Shown: positions 53,590 to 63,543, counted from the first letter of the stretch. The stretch: DNA of 64,000 nucleotides from Autumnicola psychrophila (GCF_031846645.1 NZ_JAVRHN010000004.1:124001-188000); one strand, 5' to 3'. A program made the numbers and translations. The notes: generated from the sequence alone by a model not told the origin.

Positions 53590-53790
53590 TATAACAAATG
53601 TAAATATTTTCCTCAAGGAAAAAAGGAAGCTTATAACTTTTTTCATTTTTATTAAAGTCCAACTCAGATGTTTTTACCCAGAAAAGATCTCTTAACGCAT
53701 TGGTAACTAAAAATGCTGAACCTTAATTTACTGATAACCTGTATCAGTGAAAACGCGATTATTTTTGAACTGAATATTAAAATCAACGTT

Positions 53791-54057
53791 ATGATCTTAG
53801 AAAAAGAAAAAAAGTTAATCCGTGAGACAATTGAATTTCCAGTACAATATGACCGGGTACAACAAACCATCAGAGATGCCAAAAAAATGATGGTATGTGA
53901 TATTAGAGGATGGGGAAAAATCCAGTTCATGAATAAACCTGAACAGCGGCAGGATGCAATAGGTGAAGTAATCGCTAAGCTTCTGAACGAATATCATTTC
54001 AAAGAAAACCTGCGTTGCGATGATGAACAATTAAAAGAGGATATGGTTTTTATTTAA
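53791..54057 (+). CDS. Hypothetical small soluble protein
   Basis: An 88-residue protein that I do not recognise. I chose the ATG at 53791 (MILEKEKKLIRETIEF) because the 26 extra codons upstream look like non-coding sequence. It contains a central CDIRGWGKIQFMNKPEQRQDAIGEVIAKLLNEYHF, split here as an alpha/beta unit, and ends with an acidic tail with Cys (LRCDDEQLKED). The same kind of tail is seen loosely in the protein at 46038. Function unknown. Confidence 0.6.
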   Translation: MILEKEKKLIRETIEFPVQYDRVQQTIRDAKKMMVCDIRGWGKIQFMNKPEQRQDAIGEVIAKLLNEYHFKENLRCDDEQLKEDMVFI

Positions 54058-54566
54058 TCATCTCCTCTTTTGGATGTAGCAGCACGTCACTGCATTATTT
54101 AACGTTTAAAAATGGCAATTTTCGTGCTCCGGTATCCTTTGTAAACAGCTAAAATATAAAGGTCTGCACCGTTCTTTCTTCATTTTTACTGAAAAATTAG
54201 CTTTTCTTCTAAAAAGTGCTGAAAGAAATCGAAATTCTCCTAAATAAATCCTCCTTTCAGCATATCAGAAACCTCTTATCTTCATTTTCCTGAGCTATAT
54301 GCTTACTTTTTTCTAAAAAAAGCCTTTCGGAAACCGAGAGCAGCTTTTTATCTACCTGGTTATCATCTGAACTTTTCAGTTTAGATGCAGGCTTAAAAAC
54401 GACAATTTGAAGAAAAAAGTAAGAAAAACTACAACTTAAATGTAGAAATAACTCCAAAAGAACCCTTAGGCTAATATTCCTGCCCTTCAGCGAAAATTAT
54501 TCCTTTTACTGATTTTTATCTTTAAATTTAAGATAAACAGAGTATTAACTTCTAAAAATTATCGCC
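54058..54566. other. Gap with one motif copy
   Basis: No clear gene in these 509 bases. A minus-strand frame (54257-54457, TTG start) has a protein-like second half (SSDDNQVDKKLLSVSERLF) and may be a gene remnant, but has no recognised relative. One copy of the dispersed motif is at 54107. Confidence 0.45.
54107..54124 (+). repeat. Dispersed intergenic motif, copy 8
   Basis: TAAAAATGGCAATTTTCG, 50 bases after the end of a plus-strand gene. Confidence 0.6.
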
Positions 54567-54716
54567 ATGGAAATCTTTTCTGCTTTTGCTGATAATTATA
54601 AAGTTACCATGAAGGGCGTGAATATTTATGTGAAAGTTTTTTTCACTCTTGTCCTTGCCTTTATTCTTCTTGCAGTGATTGGCGCTGTTGTGAATGTAAT
54701 TGTAAATGGAGCTTAG
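54567..54716 (+). CDS. Small single-helix membrane protein
   Basis: A 49-residue frame with ATG start. The N-terminal half is polar (SAFADNYKVTMKGVN) and the rest is one hydrophobic helix (FFTLVLAFILLAVIGAVVNV), an organisation usual for small membrane proteins. An A-rich stretch precedes it. No family is recognised. It stands alone between two gaps. Confidence 0.5.
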   Translation: MEIFSAFADNYKVTMKGVNIYVKVFFTLVLAFILLAVIGAVVNVIVNGA

Positions 54717-55225
54717 AACTTTATAATTTTCTCTACTGAATTAAATACTGAAGCCTGCATCCACAGGTCTACAGCAGATTTTTGTTGGCTTTTTATAACC
54801 TTATTTTTTTAAAGTTTAAAAAATTTACTGCTTTTTTCAGATGCTCCATTCAGATGCTCCCAGTGTGTGTTTACTTCTGGTGTTCTAATAGGAATAATAA
54901 AAAAGGTAAAAGGTAAAGAGAAATCTGCCTGTGATTCTTAAAAGAGGTAGTCCAAAAAGCGCAATTATCGATCTAAAGTTTCAGCTATATTAATGATTTT
55001 GTCATTTAGGGGTTCTTACTTCAGAAGGTTTCACTTCTCTTCCAATTTTTTCTCCTCAAAAATTAAAAGTTGTCAATCTGCCTATTTGTGATATTTAATT
55101 GACTTCATTAAAGAAATTGAACAGATCATAAATTTTTTTCTGCCACATAAAGCATTGTTGTGAACTTCTAAAAAAATAGTAACTTTAAGAAATAGCAATG
55201 TGCAAAGAATTAAGAACCTGGAACA
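54717..55225. other. Gap upstream of the efflux operon
   Basis: These 509 bases should hold the efflux operon promoter. One copy of the dispersed motif is at 54951. Nothing else is recognised. Confidence 0.5.
54951..54972 (+). repeat. Dispersed intergenic motif, copy 9
   Basis: TCCAAAAAGCGCAATTATCGAT, with the GGC core changed to CGC but identical ends to copy 3. Confidence 0.5.
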
Positions 55226-56716
55226 GTGCGTAGTAAATGCGGCATTTTACACGCTGCAGCAATACCCGTTTCTATTGAACCTGAAATTATTTTACCTCTA
55301 AGAATATTACCGAAAAAATCCGGACTATCGGCTGGAAGTTCACCCTTCTTGATATGGATGCCCCTACTCTGCTTTTGCATTCTCAGTAGCTGTGCGCCAA
55401 AACTTCAGAATGTAGAGCCCCCCATTGAGGAAGCTGCTGCGTTTTCCTATACCGGGAATGAAGCCATTCCGGAAGAATGGTGGAAATCATTTAATGATCC
55501 CGATCTTGATTCCCTTATTGACATTGCGTTAACAAAAAATCTCAACCTTGCCGCTACCTGGGAGCAATTTAAGGCTGCTCAGGCTATTTTAAGACGTGAG
55601 AAATCCTTTTTATGGCCGGAAATAGATCTTGCCGCCCGGAGTGCGATAAGCCGCCCGGAACCCGACTTTGCGGGAGGTGAAAACTTTCAGGCAGGTCTTG
55701 CTGCCGGTTACGAGCTGGACCTCTGGGGAAGAATACGATCTGGCATACAGGCCGAGAAGTTTAGGGCAGAGGCATCCTTTTATGATTATCAGGCAGCAGC
55801 CATGACACTTTCAGCAGAGATAAGCAACACCTGGTTCCAGCTGCTCACTGTGGAAAAGCAACTGGAATTAACGAATCGGCAAATTGAAACTAATGAAGAA
55901 ATTTTAAGGCTCATCCGCGAGAGATTTACCAGCGGACAAATTAGAGCCGTAGATATACTGCGCCAGCAGCAGTTATTGGAAAGTACACGGGATCAGAGGA
56001 TTTTCTACGAAACACAATTGATGCTACTTCAAAACCAATTGGCGGTGCTTCTGGGACGTCCTCCTCAAAATCTATTGATAACGCCAGAAACTGCCCTTCC
56101 GGAATTACCACCTCTTCCCGAAACAGGACTTCCACTGGAACTTATCAGGCGCCGTCCTGACGTTCAGCAGGCTTACAATCTGGTTTTGGCTGCAGACAGG
56201 GAAATGGCACAGGCAATAAGAAGCAAATATCCCCGCCTCACGTTCGACCTAAGCGCCCAATCCAGATCTAATAACTATGGTAACCTCTTTCAGGACTGGG
56301 CATATACGCTTGCCGGAAACCTTGTAGCCCCTTTATTGTACGGCGGACGCATACGTGCAGAAGTTGATCGCACCGAAGCTTTAAAAAACCAACAGCTCTA
56401 CTTATACGGGCAAACGGTACTTATCGCTTTTAGGGAAGTAGAAGATGCACTCATCCGGGAACAAAAACAAAAAGAAAGAATTAAGGTTCTGGAACGCCGA
56501 TTGGAGCTCGCACAAAAAACAAACAAGCAATTAAGAATAGAATTCCTAAACGGCCTTAGTGAATATCTGGACGTGCTGCTTTCACTGGACCAGGAACAGC
56601 AGTTACAAAGAGATATTCTTGAAGCCCGGCAAACACTCTTAGAACACAGAATCACTTTATACCGAACATTGGCTGGCGGATTTGAAACAGAACGAACAGA
56701 TTCCGTAGAATTTTAA
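55226..56716 (+). CDS. Outer membrane efflux lipoprotein (OprM/NodT type)
   Basis: TolC-family outer membrane channel subunit. A lipobox ILSSC sets the lipid-bearing Cys at residue 56. Two long helical repeats (each with a LDSLIDIALTKNLNL-type or DREMAQAIRSKYPRL-type start) follow. The given start is GTG and would leave a 55-residue leader, too long for a signal peptide; the true start may be nearer, for example TTG or ATG (55358). It forms the outer part of the efflux complex with the next two genes, 18 bases downstream. Confidence 0.88.
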   Translation: MRSKCGILHAAAIPVSIEPEIILPLRILPKKSGLSAGSSPFLIWMPLLCFCILSSCAPKLQNVEPPIEEAAAFSYTGNEAIPEEWWKSFNDPDLDSLIDIALTKNLNLAATWEQFKAAQAILRREKSFLWPEIDLAARSAISRPEPDFAGGENFQAGLAAGYELDLWGRIRSGIQAEKFRAEASFYDYQAAAMTLSAEISNTWFQLLTVEKQLELTNRQIETNEEILRLIRERFTSGQIRAVDILRQQQLLESTRDQRIFYETQLMLLQNQLAVLLGRPPQNLLITPETALPELPPLPETGLPLELIRRRPDVQQAYNLVLAADREMAQAIRSKYPRLTFDLSAQSRSNNYGNLFQDWAYTLAGNLVAPLLYGGRIRAEVDRTEALKNQQLYLYGQTVLIAFREVEDALIREQKQKERIKVLERRLELAQKTNKQLRIEFLNGLSEYLDVLLSLDQEQQLQRDILEARQTLLEHRITLYRTLAGGFETERTDSVEF

Positions 56717-56734
56717 ATAAAGAGAAAGGCGCTT

Positions 56735-57946
56735 ATGAATACAAAAAAAATATTGATCATCTGCCTCGGCATCCTTCTTCTTGCGGTGGTCGTCACTTAT
56801 TTAATTTTTTCCACCGAACCAACGGCAAGTTCTGAAGGTGCCACAAAACAAACAGCGATGCTGGTAAATGTTGTGGAGGCAGAAGGGGGTGACTTTCGTC
56901 CGGTCATTGAGGCCACCGGGATGGTGCAACCGGTAGAGGATGTGATGCTGAGCCCTCAGGTGAGTGGTCAGGTAATACGCAGGTCTCCGGAATTTATTCC
57001 CGGAGGATTTGTTCAAAAGGGAGCGGTTCTCTTACAAATCGATCCTTCAGATTTTAGAAATACCCTGGAGTTAAGGAAAAGTGATCTTTTACAGGCTAAA
57101 ACAGACCTTAATATGGAAATGGGCCGACAGGAAGTGGCAGAACAGGATCTGGAACTCGCTGGTCTCGATTCCCTTTCAGAAAACCAGCGTTCTTTAGTAT
57201 TACGCAGGCCACAGCTTGATGCCATAAAAGCCAGGGTAAAAGCTGCCGAAGCAGCTGTGGCACAGGCGGAACTTCTATTATCGCGCACCACAATAAGAGC
57301 GCCTTTTGACGCCCATATTTTAAGTCAAAATGTAACTGTGGGTTCACAAGTTGCACCCGGGGACGAGCTGGGCCGTTTGGTGGGCAGCGAGCAATACTGG
57401 ATTACCCTCACGGTTCCTGTAGATAAACTCCAATGGTTGTCTTTTCCCAAATCTGATGATGAGACCGGATCTACCGTAGAGATAAGAAATTCGGGTTGGC
57501 CAAGCGGTGTTTCCCGGACAGGTTATCTGGATAAACAGGTAGGCGCACTCGATGACCAGACAAGACTTGCACGCGTGCTCGTAAGAATTATTGATCCCCT
57601 GGCACGTGAAGACACTACAGATACCGAACGGGAGCTCATAATAGGAGGTTTTGTAGAGGCAGAAGTACAGGCGCGGGAGATAGAAAATGTGGTACGCTTA
57701 AACCGGGATTATCTCCGCACTAACCAGACGGTATGGGTAAATGAAGATGGAGAACTGTCCATCAGGAAAGTAGATATTATTCTTACCGACGCGCAATATG
57801 TATACATCAGCGACGGTCTTCAACAGGGAGAAAAAGTGGTCACAACCAATCTAAGTGTAGTTTCCGAAGGAGTGAAACTAAGAACGGAAGGATCTGGAAA
57901 CACTTCTGAAAATACTAATGAGGAAGAACCAAATAGAGAGGAATAA
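56735..57946 (+). CDS. RND efflux periplasmic adaptor
   Basis: Membrane fusion protein of 403 residues. An N-terminal helix (about 5-25) anchors it in the inner membrane. A lipoyl/hairpin region follows (GQVIRRSPEFIPGGFVQKGA, then the alpha-helical hairpin 115-180 and TTIRAPFDAHILSQNVTVGS), then beta-barrel and membrane-proximal domains. The tail is acidic (NTSENTNEEEPNREE). It bridges the RND pump to the outer channel. It starts 18 bases after the channel gene and ends five bases before the pump gene. Confidence 0.92.
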   Translation: MNTKKILIICLGILLLAVVVTYLIFSTEPTASSEGATKQTAMLVNVVEAEGGDFRPVIEATGMVQPVEDVMLSPQVSGQVIRRSPEFIPGGFVQKGAVLLQIDPSDFRNTLELRKSDLLQAKTDLNMEMGRQEVAEQDLELAGLDSLSENQRSLVLRRPQLDAIKARVKAAEAAVAQAELLLSRTTIRAPFDAHILSQNVTVGSQVAPGDELGRLVGSEQYWITLTVPVDKLQWLSFPKSDDETGSTVEIRNSGWPSGVSRTGYLDKQVGALDDQTRLARVLVRIIDPLAREDTTDTERELIIGGFVEAEVQAREIENVVRLNRDYLRTNQTVWVNEDGELSIRKVDIILTDAQYVYISDGLQQGEKVVTTNLSVVSEGVKLRTEGSGNTSENTNEEEPNREE

Positions 57947-57951
57947 CAGCC

Positions 57952-60900
57952 ATGGAGAAGCCGGAGGATAAAAATGTGCGGAAAGAAGGAGCTATAGCGT
58001 TTATGGCCAGGAATTCCATTGCTGCAAACCTGTTAATGATCATTTTAATAGGTGGCGGGATCTGGACGATGTTCAATATTCAGAAGGAGGTATTTCCGCA
58101 GTTTCAGCTGGACTACGTAGAGGTAAATGTTGCATATCCAGGTGCTGCACCTGCCGAAGTAGAACAGGGTATTTTGCTTCCCGTAGAGGAAGCCATACGC
58201 GGTATCCAGGGAATTAAGGAAATTACTTCTACCGCTAATGAAGGCTCAGGAAACATCCTTGTCGAACTGGTTGCCGGTACAGACCGGATGCAGGCTTTTC
58301 AGGATATAGACCAGGGAGTACGGCGTATCCAGACTTTTCCCGATGATATTGAGCGGCCACAAGTAAACCTCCAGTCGCGCCAGCGGGATGTCATGGAAAT
58401 AGCCATTTACGGGGAAAGCGACATCTGGACGCTGCGAATTTTGGCAGAACGGTTACGTAACCGACTATTAGGTGATCCGCAAATTACACAGGTAGAGATA
58501 GGAAATGTACCAGACTATGTGACCCATATTGAAATTCCGCGACACAAGCTTAGAGAATACAACTTAACGCTGGGACAGGTGGCAGATATTGTTGCCCAGT
58601 CTAGTGAAGATGTGCCGGCAGGTGCAGTAGAAACACATTCAGGAGAAATTTTACTGCGAATGCAGGAACGCAAACAATGGGCAGAAGAATTCGGAAATAT
58701 TACCATTATTTCCTCTGCTTCCGGCGCAAGGGTTACTCTTCAGGATATAGCTACCATTACCGATGGGTTTGAAGAAACCGGCTTCCACGGACAATTCAAC
58801 CAGAGTCCTTCCGTAGATCTGAGCATCTATCGAATTGGGGATCAGTCTCCGCTAGAAATTGAGGAAACTGTGCTCGAAATTATCGAGGACTTTCAGTTAC
58901 CTCCGGGAGTGCAATTCCGTATAGACAGCAATAGTGCAGAAGATTATCGTGAAAGGCTTTCCTTACTTACCGAAAACGGAATCATGGCCATCGCTATCGT
59001 ACTGGTGATCCTGGCGCTGTTCCTGGAATACCGCCTGGCCTTTTGGGTAATGATGGGAATGGCAATTTCTTTTATTGGCGGCATTATTTTCCTCCCCCTT
59101 TTCGGACTTAGTATTAACATGATTTCTATGTTTGGTTTCCTGGTAGTTCTGGGGATTGTTGTGGATGATGCTATTGTGGTAGGAGAAAACGTTCATGAAT
59201 ACAGGCAAAAAGAAATGAATCCCATAGATGCTGCCATTGCCGGCACCAGAGATGTTTCCAAGCCGGTGATCTTCAGTATACTTACCACGATTATTGCTTT
59301 TGTACCACTGCTTTTTATGCCAGGAGAAACAGGAAAATTCTGGTGGCCACTACCTGCAGTAGTAATCGTTATTCTAGCCGTTTCTCTTTTAGAAGCTCTT
59401 TTTATCCTGCCTTCCCACCTTGGCCATCTTAAAGCAAAAAAAAGAACAGGTTGGGCAGCGAAACTGGAAAAACTACAGGAATCTTTTGCTAAAGGCTATG
59501 ATAGGATTATAGACAAATATTACCGACCCTTACTGGACCTTTGTCTCAAATATCGTTATATCACCTTAAGTGCGGCTGTAGCCCTCCTCCTTATCGTTGG
59601 CGGATATGGTTACAGTGATCACATGGGAATGATAATGATGCCTGAAGTAGCGGCAGATGAAATTGAAGCGGGCGTGAGACTGCCGGTGAGTACCACTCCC
59701 GAACAAGCTGCTCGTGTCGCCGAAGAAATTACTGAGTCTACCCGTAAAATGTTCGAAGAACACGACCTGTACAAAGTGGCAGAAGGCGTAAAAACTAATG
59801 TCCGGGGGCAAAATTTTATTGATGTGGAGATCGTAATGCTCCCACCAGACGAAAGGGACATGTCCGCAAGGGAGCTTATCGCGCTGTGGCGCGACAATAT
59901 TGGCGACATTGCCGGAGTGGATCAAATCACTTTTGAAGCAGAACGTGGCCCGGGCGGTTATCAACAGGATATTAGTGTCGACCTAAGTCATTCCGATATT
60001 GATGTGCTGGAAAAGGCAAGCACAAAGTTTCTTGAAGAGATGGAAGCTTTTGAAAACACCCGCGATCTTAATGATAATTATAACAAAGGAAAGGTACAGT
60101 ACGATTTTAAGCTTTTACAGGAAGGCAGGAATTTGGGGCTTACCTCAAATGAAGTGGGCCGACAGGTACGGGACGCTTTTTTTGGCGCTCTTGCCATGCG
60201 GCAGTTAAGGAGCACCAATGAAATTGAGGTACGCGTAAAGCTTCCACTGGAAGAACGACGTGATATCGATAACCTTGAAAACTTTTTAGTTCGTACTCCC
60301 GCAGGTGTTGAAGTACCTCTTCTTGATGTAGTCGAGGTGGAACAGCGGGAAGCATTTACCAGCATTAATCGAAGAGATGGCCGCAGAGTTGTGAATGTGG
60401 GTATGGACGTAGAACCATCCAACGCGGTGAGCCAGGTACTGGCTTCTGTTCAAAACGAAGTTTTACCTCAGCTAAGGGCAGACTACCCTGGGCTTACCTG
60501 GAGCTTTGAAGGAAGCCAGGCAGATATGCGTGAATCTACCGATTCCCTGTGGAGCGGTTTTGCTATGGCGATGTTAATTATCTACGCTCTTTTAGCTATT
60601 GCTTTTGGCAGCTACAAACAGCCACTTATTGTATTGTCTGCAATTCCATTTGGGATCGTTGGTGCCGTAATAGGTCACATTTTATTGGGCTATGATCTTT
60701 CTGTGGTAAGTTTAATGGGTGTTATCGCCCTCTCGGGTGTGGTTGTAAACGACGCTTTGATTATGATCGATTTTGCCAATAAACGAAGGGAGACCTCATC
60801 TATATACGATGCCATTCACGAAGCCGGACTACGCCGTTTCCGACCGATTATGCTTACCACCCTCACCACTTTTGGGGGCCTCACTCCTATTATTCTCGAA

Positions 60901-61080
60901 ACATCCAGCCAGGCCGAATACCTTATCCCTATGGCAATTTCTTTAGGCTTCGGGATCGTTTTTGCCACTTCTATTATCCTCGTGATTGTGCCATGCCTGT
61001 ACCTCGTGCTGGAAGATGTAACCTTACTTATTAAAGAAGGACGAACTGTAAAACGTAAAGCGGAACCCTCAGGAGTTTAG
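57952..61080 (+). CDS. RND-family efflux pump
   Basis: Inner-membrane proton-driven pump of 1042 residues with twelve membrane helices and two large periplasmic loops. The helix 4 proton relay Asp pair is kept in GIVVDDAIVVGENVHEYR. The second half repeats the fold (GVVVNDALIMIDFANKRRE). It lacks the charged metal-relay residues of CusA/CzcA pumps at first reading, so it fits the hydrophobe-exporting HAE group better. Exports drugs, detergents or similar molecules; no regulator gene is adjacent, though a LytS/LytTR pair lies downstream on the other strand. Confidence 0.93.
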   Translation: MEKPEDKNVRKEGAIAFMARNSIAANLLMIILIGGGIWTMFNIQKEVFPQFQLDYVEVNVAYPGAAPAEVEQGILLPVEEAIRGIQGIKEITSTANEGSGNILVELVAGTDRMQAFQDIDQGVRRIQTFPDDIERPQVNLQSRQRDVMEIAIYGESDIWTLRILAERLRNRLLGDPQITQVEIGNVPDYVTHIEIPRHKLREYNLTLGQVADIVAQSSEDVPAGAVETHSGEILLRMQERKQWAEEFGNITIISSASGARVTLQDIATITDGFEETGFHGQFNQSPSVDLSIYRIGDQSPLEIEETVLEIIEDFQLPPGVQFRIDSNSAEDYRERLSLLTENGIMAIAIVLVILALFLEYRLAFWVMMGMAISFIGGIIFLPLFGLSINMISMFGFLVVLGIVVDDAIVVGENVHEYRQKEMNPIDAAIAGTRDVSKPVIFSILTTIIAFVPLLFMPGETGKFWWPLPAVVIVILAVSLLEALFILPSHLGHLKAKKRTGWAAKLEKLQESFAKGYDRIIDKYYRPLLDLCLKYRYITLSAAVALLLIVGGYGYSDHMGMIMMPEVAADEIEAGVRLPVSTTPEQAARVAEEITESTRKMFEEHDLYKVAEGVKTNVRGQNFIDVEIVMLPPDERDMSARELIALWRDNIGDIAGVDQITFEAERGPGGYQQDISVDLSHSDIDVLEKASTKFLEEMEAFENTRDLNDNYNKGKVQYDFKLLQEGRNLGLTSNEVGRQVRDAFFGALAMRQLRSTNEIEVRVKLPLEERRDIDNLENFLVRTPAGVEVPLLDVVEVEQREAFTSINRRDGRRVVNVGMDVEPSNAVSQVLASVQNEVLPQLRADYPGLTWSFEGSQADMRESTDSLWSGFAMAMLIIYALLAIAFGSYKQPLIVLSAIPFGIVGAVIGHILLGYDLSVVSLMGVIALSGVVVNDALIMIDFANKRRETSSIYDAIHEAGLRRFRPIMLTTLTTFGGLTPIILETSSQAEYLIPMAISLGFGIVFATSIILVIVPCLYLVLEDVTLLIKEGRTVKRKAEPSGV

Positions 61081-61430
61081 AGAATTTTCGATGAAAAAAT
61101 GCCAGTTTTTATATCCTCAGGTTGACCCTACTCAAACTGAAGGTCGAAAACTGGCATTTTAAGCTATTGACTAAGATCAACAAAAATTGGTTGGTAGTTG
61201 GTCTTTTCTGCGTAATAAATTTCGGAAGAAAAATGCTGATTATCAATACCCAAAATGTGGTAGTTTATGCTGAAGATATTCTACGGAAGCTTTTAATGCT
61301 TCTGTTCCAATTTTTTATTATGAAAGAGCTATTTAAGGAGGATTTTTATCCGTTTTTAGCTGAAAAAGACCAAAAACATCGAGAAAAGAGACTAATTGCA
61401 CTGAAAATGAATCTAATTCAGGAAAAAAAG
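61081..61430. other. Gap between efflux operon and sensor kinase ends
   Basis: A hairpin made from two motif-like arms lies just after the efflux operon. The rest has no gene I trust; the plus-strand frame from 61122 runs into the 3' end of the opposing kinase gene and includes the hairpin. Confidence 0.6.
61096..61160 (+). terminator. Hairpin after the efflux operon, built from motif-like arms
   Basis: AAAATGCCAGTTTT (61096-61109) and its exact complement (61147-61160) form a 14-bp stem; the inner parts 61115-61125 and 61132-61143 pair further with G-U pairs and a bulge. It begins 16 bases after the pump stop. The right arm, read in reverse, runs into TCGACCTTC as in motif copy 6. It is plausibly a terminator, though no long T-run follows. 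Confidence 0.55.
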
Positions 61431-62543
61431 CTATTTCAGCGGAATACGAATTATTGTTTCCACTCCGGCACGACCTTCTTTATTGCGCATTTTAAAGTAG
61501 AAATCATTTCCGTAGAGATTCTCCAGGCGATCTTTAATATTTGCCATTCCGACTCCTTTTTTTTGCAATTGAGTTTCTGACAAACTAATTGGTTCGCCGT
61601 TATTTTCAACTTTTATCTGCAAATAATCCCCTTCTGCATGTATAGAAATATCCACATCCAAATCTGTATGTTCGTAGGAGTAACCATGCTTTATCGAATT
61701 TTCTATAATTGGCTGAAGGATTAGTGCCGGCACCTTTCTATTGAGCAGCCTTTCGCCTATATCTTTCCGAATTTTTAAATGATCTGAAAACCTGATATTC
61801 AAAATATTAAGATAATATTCTAAAGTCCTTAGCTCTTTTTCAAGGGTGATTTCATTTTCATCATTACTATAGAGAATCTCACGTAGAAAATCACTGAGAT
61901 CTGCAATGGTATCCTTCGCTTTGCCCGCATCTAAATCTGCCAGAACTGAAATGCTGTTGAGTGTATTAAAAAGAAAATGCGGCTGCAATTGTGAAGAAAG
62001 CATCTTCATCCTGGTGTTTACCAGCTGACTTTCCAGCTGACTGTGGCGCTTCTCTGCTTCTTTTACCTGTTTTAAATAATAGTAAGTGTAAATGATAAAG
62101 ATCATTGCAAAATAGATCAAAAAATTGAGTTCTATTACTGCCATAAACCTGTGGAAACTTTCCTGTAATTGATATTCTGAAGGGTCTATTTGGCCGACCA
62201 GTATGCCAAAAACATCAAATATCAACCTGATAATTAATCCAATAAGTATGGAGAAAAGGGTATGAATAGAGATAATCTTTACCCATGAGTAATTTTTGTT
62301 CAGCAGCTTTTTGGTGCTGATAGCGATGAGCGTCATATAAGTCACCACTACCACCCAATCCAGTAAGATATTGTATAGAAGGAACTCACGCCACGGAAAT
62401 TCCGGCATCCCTGGGGAATAATGATGCATATAAACAGCTTTACCCACATACACGATATTAAACAGCGCATAAAACCCAGATAAAAGAAGGACCAGGTTTA
62501 TGTCCAGGTATTTTTTAAGGAAGCTTTTCATTCTAAATTCCAA
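61431..62543 (-). CDS. LytS-type sensor histidine kinase
   Basis: A 370-residue membrane kinase with four hydrophobic helices (about 14-33, 54-77, 88-113 and 135-156). The His_kinase box is LQPHFLFNTLNSIS with phospho-His189. The HATPase domain has PIIENSIKHGY and GVGMANIKDRLENLYG. The frame overlaps the regulator by 11 bases; a second ATG (62531) just after the regulator stop may be the true start. Partner of the LytTR protein. The pair is close to the efflux operon but converges on it. Confidence 0.92.
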   Translation of the reverse strand: MEFRMKSFLKKYLDINLVLLLSGFYALFNIVYVGKAVYMHHYSPGMPEFPWREFLLYNILLDWVVVVTYMTLIAISTKKLLNKNYSWVKIISIHTLFSILIGLIIRLIFDVFGILVGQIDPSEYQLQESFHRFMAVIELNFLIYFAMIFIIYTYYYLKQVKEAEKRHSQLESQLVNTRMKMLSSQLQPHFLFNTLNSISVLADLDAGKAKDTIADLSDFLREILYSNDENEITLEKELRTLEYYLNILNIRFSDHLKIRKDIGERLLNRKVPALILQPIIENSIKHGYSYEHTDLDVDISIHAEGDYLQIKVENNGEPISLSETQLQKKGVGMANIKDRLENLYGNDFYFKMRNKEGRAGVETIIRIPLK

Positions 62544-63303
62544 TTTTTTCCAGAAACTGTTTTTTGTTAGACTTGCTTATGTGCAACAGTTTATCATCGG
62601 TCATCCGGGCATCTATTTCGGAATATTCTGAATGTACAATTTCTTTTACATGATTAAGGTTAACAATCGTGGATCTATGAATTCTAAAAAAAATATTTTC
62701 ATCCAGCATCTCTTCGAGATTATTTAATGACTCCCTTAGCACATGCTTTTTATTATCGGTAAATATTTCAGCATAACAACCAGAAGCTATAATGTAGCTT
62801 ATTTCTGCAGGATCCAGCAGCATCGTTTTATTACCTTGTTTTATAGGAATTTTCCCCGGAGACGATACTTCCTTCGCCTCCCTGGAGTAAATTTTAAATA
62901 ATTCCTTTATTTTCTTCTCAAAATTACTGTCTGCTTCGCTGCGGGAAATGTTCAGAATCTTACTAATTGTTTTAAAAAACCGCTGATCTTTAAAAGGCTT
63001 CAAAAGAAAATCAAAAGCATCCACATCAAAAGCTTTGGTGGCATAATTATCATATGCGGTGACGAAAATTACTAAAGGTTTTGGAGAGATATTTATCTCC
63101 TGCAAAACTTCAAAACCATTCATATCCTTCATGTTAATATCCAGGAAAATAAGATCAGGTTTTAAGTCATTGATCTGTATTATGGCTGTTTTCCCATTGG
63201 AACACTCTCCTGAAACCATAATTTCCGGCACCTCTTCTAAAAGATTTAAAATCCGCTTTCTTGCAAGCTCTTCGTCGTCTATTATTAATGCTCTCATAAT
63301 CAA
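62533..63303 (-). CDS. LytTR-family response regulator
   Basis: A 256-residue response regulator: receiver domain with Asp9/Asp10 and phospho-acceptor Asp55, conserved Lys in FLLKPF, then a LytTR DNA-binding domain (about 150-250; IASGCYAEIF and FFRIHRSTIVNLNHVKEI). It precedes the LytS-type kinase in one operon, the usual arrangement for such pairs. A second start MRALIID two codons on is possible. It likely binds paired direct repeats in target promoters. Confidence 0.93.
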   Translation of the reverse strand: MIMRALIIDDEELARKRILNLLEEVPEIMVSGECSNGKTAIIQINDLKPDLIFLDINMKDMNGFEVLQEINISPKPLVIFVTAYDNYATKAFDVDAFDFLLKPFKDQRFFKTISKILNISRSEADSNFEKKIKELFKIYSREAKEVSSPGKIPIKQGNKTMLLDPAEISYIIASGCYAEIFTDNKKHVLRESLNNLEEMLDENIFFRIHRSTIVNLNHVKEIVHSEYSEIDARMTDDKLLHISKSNKKQFLEKIGI

Positions 63304-63478
63304 TAAATTATTACTACAATTTTATGCTTTTTCTGAATAACCTGTTATTAAAAGCTAAAACTAATTTTCCTCTTAATTTTTCGTAGAAGATTGTTATGTG
63401 AAAAATATAAATATAATTGCTGTAAAATATAGATTTATGCAGTGAGACTGAGAAGACAAAATTTATTCAGATTAATAT

Positions 63479-63524
63479 AAGAGACTGCGTAAAAATCAAA
63501 TTATTGATTTTTACGCAGTCTCTT
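63479..63524. terminator. Strong terminator hairpin
   Basis: A perfect 21-bp stem (63479-63499 with 63504-63524) around four bases. It is 20 bases beyond the stop of the last gene on the minus strand, followed by TTATATT in that direction, so it ends that gene. Confidence 0.85.
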
Positions 63525-63543
63525 ATTCTGAACCTGGCTCGAC

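Noticed and set aside
61122..61580. Plus-strand frame of 152 codons after the efflux operon
   Set aside because: It starts within the hairpin, overlaps the 3' end of the opposing LytS-type kinase by 150 bases and has no recognisable domain; composition follows the AT-rich gap.
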